Of a DNA stretch of 64,000 bases, positions 11,481 to 19,953 are shown piece after piece. The stretch's first letter is position 1. Every line of letters begins with the position of its first letter. The notes beneath the pieces are model-generated. The model saw nothing but the letters and a program-made list of their open reading frames with translations, did no database searches and was not told the DNA's origin. Made by a program: the position numbers and the translations under genes. The stretch spans positions 1 to 64,000 of the forward strand of contig NZ_JARKOZ010000046.1 of assembly GCF_029978005.1 (NCBI RefSeq). The letters run 5' to 3'. Source of the DNA: Solidesulfovibrio sp. Its GTDB lineage: Bacteria > Desulfobacterota > Desulfovibrionia > Desulfovibrionales > Desulfovibrionaceae.

Positions 11481-11666
11481 ATGTCTCAGTGCACAGATTC
11501 GAAAGGTGACAAGTGGGAAGTTTATAAAGATGCAGGAGATAAGTGGAGATGGAGAAGAACCGCATCGAATGGTAAGATCGTCGGAGCTTCTGCGGAAAGC
11601 TATTCCAACAAATCTGATTGTATCGCAAATGCCAAGAGAAATGGCTGTACATGCAATTTAGCGTAA
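11481..11666 (+). CDS. DUF1508 (YegP-like) small protein
   Basis: 61-aa protein. KDAGDKWRWRRTASNGKIVG followed by YSNKSDCIANAKRNG matches the single-repeat DUF1508/YegP fold (a small beta-beta-beta-alpha unit; E. coli YegP has two such repeats). AAGGAGG lies 6 nt before the ATG. Its molecular function is unknown in the family. It is the only gene between the two attachment-site copies, so it is the sole cargo of a 432-bp unit. A short Cys-containing tail (GCTCNLA) follows the domain. Confidence 0.8.
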   Translation: MSQCTDSKGDKWEVYKDAGDKWRWRRTASNGKIVGASAESYSNKSDCIANAKRNGCTCNLA

Positions 11667-11692
11667 TGTATTTTATTGTTTAACTATGGTGC

Positions 11693-11779
11693 AAGAGGTT
11701 GTGGGTTCGATTCCCTCCAGCTCCACCAAGAGGATGCCAAGGGGTTACCGAGAAATCGGTGACCCCTTTTTCTTTTGAA
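11693..11779 (+). repeat. Attachment-site copy 2: tmRNA-like 3' end plus terminator
   Basis: Second copy of the block at 11261-11348, with the tmRNA-like 3' end at 11693-11728 and the terminator stem at 11739-11768 (GAAA tetraloop, T run). The similarity continues weakly beyond the terminator (GCACC...GCCAACAC). This copy faces normal high-GC chromosome and is therefore probably the outermost right border of the island array. Confidence 0.8.
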
Positions 11780-11920
11780 AAAAAGCACCAGCGCCAACAC
11801 TTTTTGACATTTCAGACGCATCCGCTGAAGAAATCCTGGACCGAGGTGAAAACTACCGCTCGAAATCACCACCGCCGGCATCGAAGACTGACCCAGCCTC
11901 GCCGCAGTTTGCATAATAAA

Positions 11921-11943
11921 GGGCACCCCTTGCGAGGGTGCCC
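11921..11943 (-). terminator. Terminator of porin 1
   Basis: GGGCACCC / GGGTGCCC 8-bp stem with a 7-nt loop, followed on the minus strand by TTTATTAT, about 50 bp after the porin stop codon. Confidence 0.85.
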
Positions 11944-11995
11944 AACGCAGGGCCCGAAGGCCCCGATTCCGTGCGTCGAGTACCGTTTTAGCCGT

Positions 11996-13468
11996 CTAGA
12001 ACTTATATGTCAGACCGAAAGCGACTTTCCAGGAGTTGTTGTCGTTTTTATCGGCCTGGTGGGTCAGGCGGTGCCCCCAAACGCTTTGCTGGAAATCGCC
12101 GTGCGCCCAGCCGGTCTCAAGGACGGCGGCCAGGTTCTCGTAGATCATGTACTTCGTATCGAAGTTGAACCCCATCACGTAATCATTCTCACCCAGGTCG
12201 TGGCCCATGGTGAAGTAAGAGTTATTGAGCCAAGTGCGGGCGTAACGGATGGCTCTGTTCGAGTTGTTGCCATGCACATACACGAAGGTCAGGCGATGGG
12301 TCAGCTTCTCGATGAACGATATGTTGTTCAGCGATGCGCCGAAACCGTAGTTGCCCACGGGATTGGTGTACATGTTGGAACCCTTGCCGAGTTCCTGGCT
12401 GTTATCGAACAGGAAGCTGTTGCCCGGTCCCCAGTAAGAACGCATGTAGGGCATGCGCTCGGAACCGTTGAGGGTCGACTTATCCTCGCCGGAGGACCAG
12501 AAGGCGAACACCTGCGGGGTGACGATGTCAAGGCCCGTGTACTCAACGCCGAAGTCGACCATCCAGCCTTCGCGCTTGGCCGCCTTGTGGTCGTTCGTAG
12601 CCCCACCGCCATAGATCACGTCACCATAGAACTTGATCGGATCCAAGGCGGTGACTTCAAAAGCGCCGCCAGCCCAGATGTAGGCGTTCTGGTTGTTCTT
12701 CCAGTAGCCCATGGTCCCGGGGGTAGCCATGTTGGATGAACTGGCAGCCGACACCAAGGTGTTGGCGAAGTTGTTGCCCCATTCGGCCACGTCCGTGGTG
12801 TCCTTGAAGGTGTAGTCGGCATTGCGGCCGGCCACGGCGACCATGGCCCACGGCGTGGCCTTGAAGCCTTCGATGGTAACAGGCAGGGCCAGGAAGTAGG
12901 CATCGAGTTCATCGGACTTTTGCGTGGTGCTGGTGTCGTAGGTCCGGTTGGAGTCGATCAGTCTGCCGAAGCCAGTCATGACCGACAGGGTCTTGTCGAT
13001 CAGGGGGGCACTGATGGTCAGGGCGGCCATTTTGTCGCTCCAGACCGGGCTCTGGTAGAAAAGGCTGCTCTGGGGCAGGTTCACGTCCTGCAAGCCGGCC
13101 GTGACCTGTATACCTTCACAACCGGGGACCATAAACTGCAGGTAAGCCAGGTCAACCTGGACAGCCACATCCGGGTTCGCGGCAGTAAAGGTGCCGTGGC
13201 CCCAGGTATCCTCCACTTTGATTCCCAGTCTGAACTTCACGGCCTCGTTGGCGATGAAGTCCGTGCGCAGACGAAAGCGCTCCCATATCTCGAAGTTTTC
13301 CTCGGTCTTGGTACCGATCTTGTTCCAGCCGGTATAGTTGCGGTTTTCAAAGAAGTTGCCGTAAATACGCGCATCACCTGTCATCTTGACCTCGGTGGCC
13401 GCAAAGGCGCTGGCGAAAGCGCAAAGGACAATGAGGCCAGCCAGGACAAGGCTGTTCAATCGTTTCAT
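11996..13468 (-). CDS. Outer-membrane homotrimeric porin (copy 1)
   Basis: 490-aa outer-membrane beta-barrel protein. Residues 1-23 are a classic Sec signal peptide (LVLAGLIVLCAFASAFAA). The mature part has alternating amphipathic strands, aromatic girdle residues and ends in KVAFGLTYKF, with the C-terminal Phe recognised by the BAM complex. It belongs to the Desulfovibrio-type homotrimeric porins and should let small solutes diffuse across the outer membrane. A paralogue at 41184-42650 shares long stretches (NYTGWNK, GSERMPYMRS, MGHDLGENDY versus MGHDLAQNDY), so the two arose by duplication. It is transcribed alone, with a terminator downstream. Confidence 0.93.
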   Translation of the reverse strand: MKRLNSLVLAGLIVLCAFASAFAATEVKMTGDARIYGNFFENRNYTGWNKIGTKTEENFEIWERFRLRTDFIANEAVKFRLGIKVEDTWGHGTFTAANPDVAVQVDLAYLQFMVPGCEGIQVTAGLQDVNLPQSSLFYQSPVWSDKMAALTISAPLIDKTLSVMTGFGRLIDSNRTYDTSTTQKSDELDAYFLALPVTIEGFKATPWAMVAVAGRNADYTFKDTTDVAEWGNNFANTLVSAASSSNMATPGTMGYWKNNQNAYIWAGGAFEVTALDPIKFYGDVIYGGGATNDHKAAKREGWMVDFGVEYTGLDIVTPQVFAFWSSGEDKSTLNGSERMPYMRSYWGPGNSFLFDNSQELGKGSNMYTNPVGNYGFGASLNNISFIEKLTHRLTFVYVHGNNSNRAIRYARTWLNNSYFTMGHDLGENDYVMGFNFDTKYMIYENLAAVLETGWAHGDFQQSVWGHRLTHQADKNDNNSWKVAFGLTYKF

Positions 13469-13513
13469 ACTTCCCTTCCTCTTGAGAAGGCCCTTTGCGA
13501 TGATAGCCCACTC

Positions 13514-13891
13514 ATGAAAATGCTCCTCGACGAAATGGCGCGCTCGGCACCCGAGGGAGGGGGGTCGCTAGCGGCCTTCCTCTTCGAAATGTTCGCGGAA
13601 GCCTCGCGGAGCGCAGGGATGGCGTCGATACTTCAGGGGCACAGCCAAAAAGTGCGCGCACTCTTGGCGGACGTTCTTCGGGGGGGCCAGGCACGTGGCG
13701 AAATCGATGTCCGTTTGGACCCGGAGACGGTAGCGGCGGTGCTGATTGGGGTGACGGACGGTTTGAGGGGGCTGTGGCTGCGCTACCCCAAGACCGACAG
13801 CGCCAAGGCGGTTTCGCTGTTTGCCCTTCTGCTGCAGCGTTTCCTCTCGCCGGCCGTGAGGGATTCGAACCTGCGCCCCATAGATTCTTAG
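13514..13891 (+). pseudogene. TetR-family regulator remnant (C-terminal domain only)
   Basis: The frame encodes MKMLLDEMARSAPEGGGSLAAF..., then VRALLADVLRGGQARGEIDV and VAAVLIGVTDGLRGLW, the ligand-binding domain of a TetR regulator. No helix-turn-helix precedes it: the upstream sequence is the start of the oppositely oriented porin. The last codons run into a tRNA-like sequence. About half the gene is missing, so it is read as a relic. A functional TetR gene of a different subfamily lies 340 bp downstream. The exact left limit of the relic is uncertain (perhaps 13480). Confidence 0.65.
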
Positions 13892-13927
13892 CCTAACTCT
13901 CTATTCGGCTGCGTGAGCTACGGATGC
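13855..13927 (-). other. Degenerate tRNA-like sequence
   Basis: On the minus strand it reads GCATCCGTAGCTCA..., then ..GGCTAAGAATC.., then GCAGGTTCGAATCCC, resembling the acceptor, D-arm and T-arm of an Arg-type tRNA. The T stem (GCAGG/CCCTC), the D stem and the acceptor do not pair correctly and there is no matching 3' strand, so a functional tRNA is unlikely. It abuts the TetR remnant and may mark an old integration or excision point. Confidence 0.45.
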
Positions 13928-14155
13928 ATTTGAAAAAAACACAGAGCCGCCTCTAGCCTAACCCCGTCAAGACTGTTTTGTCCGGTCGACGCTTTCTAGA
14001 CCGATTTGCCGCTCCCCCCGCTTGGACTGAGGCCGGCCGGAAAACGCGCGGATATCTTGCCTCCGCGCATCCGTGATGCCTACCCACATGGCCGGGGCGG
14101 ACGCGTCCCCGCCCGGCGGACGCGCGACCGGTTGTCTGCCATTTGGATTATTCTC

Positions 14156-14189
14156 TTGACTTAACCAAATGGATGAATATACCATCCAT
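14156..14189 (+). promoter_or_regulatory. Promoter with TetR-type operator upstream of the exporter operon
   Basis: TTGACT (14156-14161) is followed 16 bp later by TATACC (14178-14183). The palindrome ATGGATG-N7-CATCCAT (14169-14175 / 14183-14189) sits across the spacer and -10 region. An operator placed here would block RNA polymerase, suggesting autorepression by the TetR protein encoded immediately downstream and induction of the whole exporter operon by its ligand. Confidence 0.75.
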
Positions 14190-14228
14190 CAATGGTATCA
14201 GCAGAAAATCACAGGAAGGAAGGCACTC

Positions 14229-14894
14229 ATGACCCAGGAATCCGAGGGCAAGGCGGTGCGCGGCGACGCGACCCGCAAGCGTCTGATCGAAGCAGGATTG
14301 CGGCTTTTTGCCACGTTTGGCTACCACGCCGTGTCCACCCGCGACATTGCCCGGGCGGCGCAAGTTAACCATGCCGCCATCGGTTTCCATTTCAAGGGGA
14401 AGCAGGGGCTCTACGAGGCCGTTATCACCGCCATGGTGAAAAAGCTCCGGGAAATCTGCGTGCCGCTTGTCGCAACCATTGACCGCAATGTTGAAAGCTG
14501 TGCTGGAGACAGACCGCGCTTGCGGGAGCTTGTCCGGGAGGCCGTCGAACAGTTCCTGGCGGCTTCCGTGCGCACGGAGCGCTCGCGTTGGCTGGGGGTT
14601 CTGCTTCAACGGGAATATGTTGATCCGACACAAGCCTTTGAGACGATTTACCAGGAAGTGGTGGAGCCGGTTATCGGTGCAATAGAACGGCTCGTCCAGG
14701 CTGTTTCCGGCCCGGAAGAGACGCTGCAGCGCAATAGAATCAGAGTGTATTGCATCATTCTGCAACTGACCAACATAGGACGGGACCGGGCCATCTTGCA
14801 GCGTCGCTTCGGCTCCGAAATCTATGAGCCGGAACTGTTCTCTTCTCTGGTGTCGATCGTAGCCGAAGGCGTGTGCGGTATCCTTGGACTTTGA
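14229..14894 (+). CDS. TetR/AcrR-family repressor (CecR-like)
   Basis: 221-aa regulator. The N-terminal HTH is clear: TRKRLIEAGLRLFATFGYHAVSTRDIARAAQVNHAAIGFHFKGKQGLYEAV. The C-terminal domain resembles the DUF1956-type ligand domain of CecR/YbiH. The start at 14229 was chosen because AGGAAGGAAGG precedes it by 5 nt; an in-frame ATG at 14169 lies inside the operator. It heads an operon with a membrane-fusion protein and two ABC-2 permeases, matching the E. coli cecR-ybhGFSR arrangement except that the ATPase is missing. It most likely represses this exporter in response to a drug or other toxic compound. Confidence 0.88.
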   Translation: MTQESEGKAVRGDATRKRLIEAGLRLFATFGYHAVSTRDIARAAQVNHAAIGFHFKGKQGLYEAVITAMVKKLREICVPLVATIDRNVESCAGDRPRLRELVREAVEQFLAASVRTERSRWLGVLLQREYVDPTQAFETIYQEVVEPVIGAIERLVQAVSGPEETLQRNRIRVYCIILQLTNIGRDRAILQRRFGSEIYEPELFSSLVSIVAEGVCGILGL

Positions 14895-14912
14895 CCCTGC
14901 GGAGGCTTTGCT

Positions 14913-15905
14913 GTGCGCATTACGCGATCCACTATTGTTATCTTGGCCGTTTTTCTGGTGGTTTTGGCCACGGGTATTGGTGCAGGTTTTTTGCTGGTAC
15001 CGCCTTCCCCGCGCTACATCCAGGGGGAGATTGAAGCCACTCAGATCGATATTTCCCCCAAAATTACCGCCCGGATCACCTCCATTCTGGTCGCAGACGG
15101 CGCCACGGTTAAAAAAGGCCAGTCGCTGGTGACGCTGGAAAGCCCCGAGACGACCGCCAGATTGCATCAGGCCGAGGCGGCCCGGCAGGCGGCCCTGGCC
15201 GTCAAGAAGAAAACCGATGTGGGCAGCCGGGAGGAGGAGATCCGGGCGGCCAGCGATCGGCTGGCCGAAGCGAAGGCCCAGACCATCGTCCTTGAAAAAA
15301 CCTACCGGCGCACCAAAACCCTAGAGGAGCGCGGAGCCGTTTCGACCCAGCAACTCGATGAGGCCGAGGCCAACTGGAAGATGGCCCTGGAAAAGGAACG
15401 GGCGGCCAAGGCTGCTTACGACATGGCCGTTACCGGCAACCGGGTCGAGGACCGGGAGAATTCCGCCGCGCTGGCGGTGCAGGCAGCCCGGGCCGTGGAT
15501 GAGGCGCGTTCCCTGACCGATGAGTTGCAGCTGTCCTCCCCCATCAACGGCGAGGTCAAAGAAGCCGTGGCCAAGCGCGGGGAGCTCGTCTCCCCGGGCT
15601 ATCCGGTCATGACCATCATTGATCTGTCCGATGTCTGGGTCACGGTCAATTTGCGGGAAGATCGGCTGGCGGCCGTACGCATGGGGCAGGAAGTTCTCGG
15701 CAAGGTGCCGGCCTTGGGTGGAGCGCCGATGCCGTTTGTGGTCAATTACATCTCCCCGCTCGGGGAGTTCGCGACTTGGCGGGCCACCAGCGACAGCGGT
15801 GATTTCGATCTCAAAACCTTCGAAGTGCGGGCCGTGCCGAAGCATCCGATTGTGGGGCTGCGGCCGGGCATGAGCGTGATATTCTCTGTGGGGAGGGCTT
15901 CATGA
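14913..15905 (+). CDS. HlyD-family periplasmic membrane-fusion protein
   Basis: 330-aa membrane-fusion protein (YbhG/EmrA type) from a GTG start with GGAGG 7 nt upstream. Residues 6-30 form an N-terminal anchor (STIVILAVFLVVLATGIGAGFLLV). A biotinyl-lipoyl half-motif (ISPKITARITSILVADGATVKKGQSLV) follows, then a long alpha-helical hairpin (about 75-190) rich in Ala, Glu and Lys. The second lipoyl half (LSSPINGEVKEAVAKRGELV) and a beta-barrel domain (VWVTVNLREDRLAAVRMGQEV) complete it. It links an inner-membrane exporter to an outer-membrane channel. It overlaps the next gene by 4 bp; no TolC-type gene is nearby. Confidence 0.9.
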   Translation: MRITRSTIVILAVFLVVLATGIGAGFLLVPPSPRYIQGEIEATQIDISPKITARITSILVADGATVKKGQSLVTLESPETTARLHQAEAARQAALAVKKKTDVGSREEEIRAASDRLAEAKAQTIVLEKTYRRTKTLEERGAVSTQQLDEAEANWKMALEKERAAKAAYDMAVTGNRVEDRENSAALAVQAARAVDEARSLTDELQLSSPINGEVKEAVAKRGELVSPGYPVMTIIDLSDVWVTVNLREDRLAAVRMGQEVLGKVPALGGAPMPFVVNYISPLGEFATWRATSDSGDFDLKTFEVRAVPKHPIVGLRPGMSVIFSVGRAS

Positions 15906-17107
15906 AGCTGCGGAGGGAGCCGCGGCCGCCGGTCCATCCGCGGGGATTCGCCTTCACGGTGCGCCGCGAACTCAAACGGATTCTGTCATGCCGCTTCCAC
16001 ATGGTCTTTCTGGTCCTGTTGCCATGTCTCGGCTTCGCGGCGATGTTGCTGATCTTTCACCGGGAGTTGGTGCGCGGACTGCCGGTGGCCGTGTGCGACA
16101 TGGACGGCACCGCCGCCTCCCGGTTGGTGATCCGGGAAGTGGGGGCCGCGCCGAGCATGCGGATCGTGCAGCAGGTGGACTCCCCGCAGGAGGGCATGCG
16201 GCTCATGCGTCGAGGGGAAATCTATGCGTACCTATTTATCCCCAAAAACTTCGAATCCGATGCCAAGCGAGGACACAGGGGTGCAGCCGTGGCCTATTAC
16301 AACTCGCAATGGGTACTGCCCGGCAACATGATCAACAAGGATCTGAGTAATGTTTCGTCCGCACTTTCCACCGCCTTCGAGGCCAAGTTGCGTCGTCATG
16401 CAGGGGCGCCCCGGGCGGCCGTCGCGGCGCTGGCCCAACCCGTGGCCATCGACGGCCATGCGCTTTTCAATCCCTATCTGGATTACCGCTATTTCCTGAC
16501 CACGGCCCTGCTGCCGTCCATCCTGCAAATCTGCATCCTGCTGGCCACGATCCACGCCTTCGGCATGGAGCTAAAAAACGGCACCGCCGACATTTTCCTG
16601 GCCGGGGCCAAGGACAACGTCGTCGTGGCCGTGGCTGGCAAGCTGCTGCCGTTTTCGGTTTTTTATGTCCTGCTCGGTCTGGGGATGGTGAGCTTCCTTT
16701 TCCGCTATCTGGGCATGCCGCTGCGTGGCGGTTTCGGCACGGTTTGCCTGGCGACGGTCCTGTTCGTGTTGGCCTACCAGGCGGTAGGGCTGCTTTTCAT
16801 CGCGGTACTGGGCAATTTCCGGCTCTCCGTCAGCCTTGCGGCCGTGTATGCCGCCCCGGCCTTCGCCTTTACCGGCATTACCTTCCCGATTCTGGGTATG
16901 CCACTTTTCGCCAAAATCTGGGGAGGCTTGTTGCCGCTAACCTGGTATTTGAAATTTCTGGTGCGCTACGGTTTCCACGGGGCGTCGCTCGCCATGGCGA
17001 TGCCGGATCTCGCCGCCATGCTGGTGTTTGTCCTCGTCTGCCCGGCCATTGCCGTGCCCATCCTGGCCCACCGGTTGGGCACTCCCGCGGAATGGGGGGA
17101 ATTATGA
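15902..17107 (+). CDS. ABC-2 type transporter permease (first of two)
   Basis: 401-aa membrane protein of the ABC2_membrane_3 architecture. One N-terminal TM helix (about residues 35-55) precedes a large periplasmic domain beginning LPVAVCDMDGTAASRLV, and five or six TM helices fill about 200-395. The 4-bp overlap on each side shows coupled translation with the HlyD gene and the second permease. In E. coli the equivalents YbhS/YbhR pair with the double ATPase YbhF, but no ATPase gene is present here. The substrate is unknown; drugs, cations or lipids are usual for this family. Confidence 0.88.
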   Translation: MKLRREPRPPVHPRGFAFTVRRELKRILSCRFHMVFLVLLPCLGFAAMLLIFHRELVRGLPVAVCDMDGTAASRLVIREVGAAPSMRIVQQVDSPQEGMRLMRRGEIYAYLFIPKNFESDAKRGHRGAAVAYYNSQWVLPGNMINKDLSNVSSALSTAFEAKLRRHAGAPRAAVAALAQPVAIDGHALFNPYLDYRYFLTTALLPSILQICILLATIHAFGMELKNGTADIFLAGAKDNVVVAVAGKLLPFSVFYVLLGLGMVSFLFRYLGMPLRGGFGTVCLATVLFVLAYQAVGLLFIAVLGNFRLSVSLAAVYAAPAFAFTGITFPILGMPLFAKIWGGLLPLTWYLKFLVRYGFHGASLAMAMPDLAAMLVFVLVCPAIAVPILAHRLGTPAEWGEL

Positions 17108-18246
17108 GCGTGTTTTTCGGGGCGTGCCGCGACGAGTTGAAAGGCATCCTCACCAACAGCGGGGCCAGGCTCATTTTGGTCGGCGCGGCGGTGGTGTATT
17201 CGCTGTTTTACCCGACGCCGTACCTCAACGAGGTGCCGCGCGAGGTGCCGCTGGTCGTGGTGGACAAGGACGGTTCCGATACGAGCCGCAAGCTCGTCCG
17301 GCTGGTGGACGCCGGCGAGGGCGCAGCCGTGGTCGCGCATATGCCGACCGAGGCCGCAGCCAAGCGCGCCCTGCTCGTGGGCAAGGTCGGGGCCGTCCTC
17401 ACCATCCCCTACGATTTCGAAAAAAAACTGCGGCGCGGCGACCAGATCACCCTTGGCCTGTATGCCGATGCCAGCTATTTCCTCATCTACCGCCAGACAT
17501 CCCTGAGTGTGAAGCAGGCCGTGGCCGCCTTATCGGCGGCCGCCAAGGAAACTCGTTTCCGAGCTGCCGGCGTCCCCCGGGAGCAGGCCGGCATTCGACA
17601 AAACCCGGCCACGCTGGAGCAGCGGCCGCTTTTCAACCCGTGGGTCGGGTACGCCCACTATACCGTACCGCCAGTTCTTTTGTTGGTGCTCGAACAGACG
17701 TTGCTCATGGGCGTGGGGTTTCTGGGTGTCGCCAATCGGCCGCGCCATCCCACCGATGAACCGGCGGGCCGCCTGTTTTCGCGCATGCTCGGTAAGACGC
17801 TGGCCTATCTCGCGGTCTACATGGTGCATGCCGTCTATTATTTTTTTCTTGTTCCCCGGATCTATTCCCTCTCCCAGCGGGGGAACCCCGCGGACATGCT
17901 GCTTTTTATCCTGCCGTTTTTCCTGGCCACCATCTTTCTCGGTCTGGCCCTGGTGCCGGTCTACCGGTACCGCGAAATGCCGGTAGAACTGTTGTTGCCG
18001 CTTTCACTCCCCTTTCTTTTCCTGTCGGGTTTTGCCTGGCCGCCGGAGTGCATGCCGCTGCCCATCCGCTGGCTGGCCCAGTTCGTGCCCACAACGCCGG
18101 CCATCGCCGGGTTTTTACGCATCAGCAAAATGGGGGCGGCACTGACGGACGTTCTGCGGGAATGGAGCACCTTGTGGCTGCTGACAGGCGCTTACGGGTG
18201 TTGTGCCTGGCTTTCCTTTACCAGGGAGGCGACCATGCGGCGGTAG
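17104..18246 (+). CDS. ABC-2 type transporter permease (second of two)
   Basis: 380-aa permease with the same topology as the preceding one: TM near residue 20, a periplasmic domain starting VPLVVVDKDGSDTSRKLV, then a cluster of TM helices to the C-terminus. The two permeases align in the VDKDG/CDMDG region and in FNP(W/Y) before the TM block, so they are ancient duplicates probably forming a heterodimer. The start at 17104 (ATGA overlap with the previous stop) is preferred over a longer frame starting at 16744. It is the last gene of the operon; no ATP-binding protein follows. Confidence 0.87.
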   Translation: MSVFFGACRDELKGILTNSGARLILVGAAVVYSLFYPTPYLNEVPREVPLVVVDKDGSDTSRKLVRLVDAGEGAAVVAHMPTEAAAKRALLVGKVGAVLTIPYDFEKKLRRGDQITLGLYADASYFLIYRQTSLSVKQAVAALSAAAKETRFRAAGVPREQAGIRQNPATLEQRPLFNPWVGYAHYTVPPVLLLVLEQTLLMGVGFLGVANRPRHPTDEPAGRLFSRMLGKTLAYLAVYMVHAVYYFFLVPRIYSLSQRGNPADMLLFILPFFLATIFLGLALVPVYRYREMPVELLLPLSLPFLFLSGFAWPPECMPLPIRWLAQFVPTTPAIAGFLRISKMGAALTDVLREWSTLWLLTGAYGCCAWLSFTREATMRR

Positions 18247-18987
18247 GTCCTTCAACAGAACTGCACGCAGGTTGCGTATCCTCCTGGCGATTCAAGCGGA
18301 AGGGCAAAACAGTCTCGCCTTCCAAGCGGGCATGCGGACCGCTCCAGCAGACGAGGCCGCCAGCCGCTGCCTGGCCTGCATCTGGTTCCCGCCAGGCGCC
18401 GGAAGGATAAGAGGCCGGAGACTGGTTGCGGTCGAACCAACTGCCGTCCGAGAGAGCGGCCGGAATCCGTGCCGAATCACTTCGGATTGGAATCGCTCGC
18501 GAGATGTTCATGCGACTGACGAGACGCATCCCCTTTGTTGCGGTAGCTCCCGGCACGGCGGTCCCGTGAAATGTATCGGGTCGGCATGGGGCGGATAAGC
18601 CGCCCCGAAGCAAGGAGTGGCGAAGACCTCCACCATACGCGAAAGGCCAAGCGTCCATGATGGCGTTGCGGGGACCCGTATCCTCGTTTTTTTGGGCAGC
18701 CGTGTGCCGATTCTCGCCGTTCGAGCCTGCTTTCCGACAGGCCATGGCGTGGAAATTTCCGTTTCCCAGAAAAACTTGCGGCTTCTTTCTTCTCCTGATA
18801 GGTCCTGAAATGGGCGTTGCCTCCAACAAAGGCCGCTCATTTCTCTTTTTTGCAGACAATTGAGTTGCGACTGATCATCGTGTCCTGCGGCAACCGTCCC
18901 CAAACCTGGACTGGTCTGGAGAACTTCGCCTGGACGTCTCCTAGACGGAGTGCATCCGGATTTCATGTCAACCCCCACGAGCAAAAT
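18247..18987. other. Intergenic region without a recognisable gene
   Basis: 741 bp. The open frames on either strand have no recognisable domain, codon pattern or ribosome binding site. No RNA gene was recognised and no strong terminator was found behind the exporter operon. It may hold decayed sequence. Confidence 0.5.
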
Positions 18988-19587
18988 ATGCGGCAATTCT
19001 TGTGCACGATCTTCCTTGCGGCGATAGCGTTGAGCGCTATGGGCCATATGCGCTTGGCCCATTCCAAAACCATGACCACGGGTGGTTCCGCCTACTTGTT
19101 TTTTGACGAAGTCACTCCTGCGTCCATAGGGAAGACGTTGGAAGATATTGTCGTCAACAAAAGAAATGTTATAATTTTAAATAGCGATGGAGGAATGGTT
19201 GAGTCGGCCATGGCGTTTTATGACGTTGTTCGGCATGGAATGAAAAGGGAGATAACCGTTGTCGGTGTCGGTCAGATATCGTCTGCGGCCGTGATTCTTT
19301 TTTGCTCCGGAAACAAGAGATTGATTGGTCGCAATGCGTATATGTTGTTTCACAATATATCAATGCAATATAAAAATACGAAGCCGACGGAACGAAACAA
19401 GCAGGAAGACAAGGATAGAATCCTTATTTTGGAAAATTTATATGCTAAGATTGTTTCGGAAACGACGCGTGGAAAAATTTCTCCGGAGCAGGTGCATCAA
19501 ATGATGGATAAAAGTACCCTGCTGACAGCGTCGGAAGCGCTCAACATGGGGATTGCTACCGGTTATTTGGAGGGGCCAATATTTTAA
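18988..19587 (+). CDS. Exported ClpP-fold serine protease-like protein
   Basis: 199-aa protein with an N-terminal signal sequence (FLCTIFLAAIALSAMG). The mature part has the ClpP/crotonase fold: ILNSDGGMVESAMAFYDVV (the turn after the first core strands), GVGQISSAAVILF with Ser99 at the ClpP nucleophile position, and AYMLFHNIS with His122 at the catalytic His. The C-terminal TLLTASEALNMGIATGYL matches the ClpP 'TAxEAxxxGLID' signature. An exported, single-domain ClpP-like enzyme is unusual because canonical ClpP is cytoplasmic and works with AAA+ partners. The start at 18988 is chosen for the signal peptide. The gene is much AT-richer than its neighbours, suggesting acquisition. Confidence 0.75.
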   Translation: MRQFLCTIFLAAIALSAMGHMRLAHSKTMTTGGSAYLFFDEVTPASIGKTLEDIVVNKRNVIILNSDGGMVESAMAFYDVVRHGMKREITVVGVGQISSAAVILFCSGNKRLIGRNAYMLFHNISMQYKNTKPTERNKQEDKDRILILENLYAKIVSETTRGKISPEQVHQMMDKSTLLTASEALNMGIATGYLEGPIF

Positions 19588-19953
19588 TGCAGGGATGTCG
19601 TCGCATCCAGCCGGAATCTTCCCTTCGAATGGAACGAGGAGCTGTCCCGATGCTCCTGGATGGATACTTCCGTGTCCCTTGGGGTTGTGTTTTTAATTAT
19701 GGTCTGGAATTGTTAATATTTTACTGTATTGTCTGTCCGGTGCATTTGAGTTGCGGTTTTCCGGGTGAAATTTTCAAGCGGTCGTTGGCTGGCTCCCCTC
19801 TTTTCCTGGGTGGGCTTTGATTCTGGCTTATGGACATTCGACGCAGCTTCGGCAAAGTTGGAGGCCAGGGCGATGCCCCTTGACCCGTTGCGCGCCGAGG
19901 ACGCGAAAGGCTGACCCCCGATAGTGCATTTCCACCGAACCAAGGAGAATCAC
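19588..19953. other. Intergenic region before the MBL-fold gene
   Basis: 366 bp. An AT-rich segment at about 19690-19740 could carry a promoter for the downstream gene, but no clear -35/-10 pair stands out and no gene is supported. Confidence 0.4.

Noticed and set aside
13855-13927. Functional tRNA-Arg on the minus strand
   Set aside because: T stem, D stem and acceptor do not pair and the 3' strand does not match the 5' GCATCCG; recorded only as a relic.
18247-18987. An ATPase gene for the ABC exporter
   Set aside because: No Walker motifs or signature in any frame of the gap.
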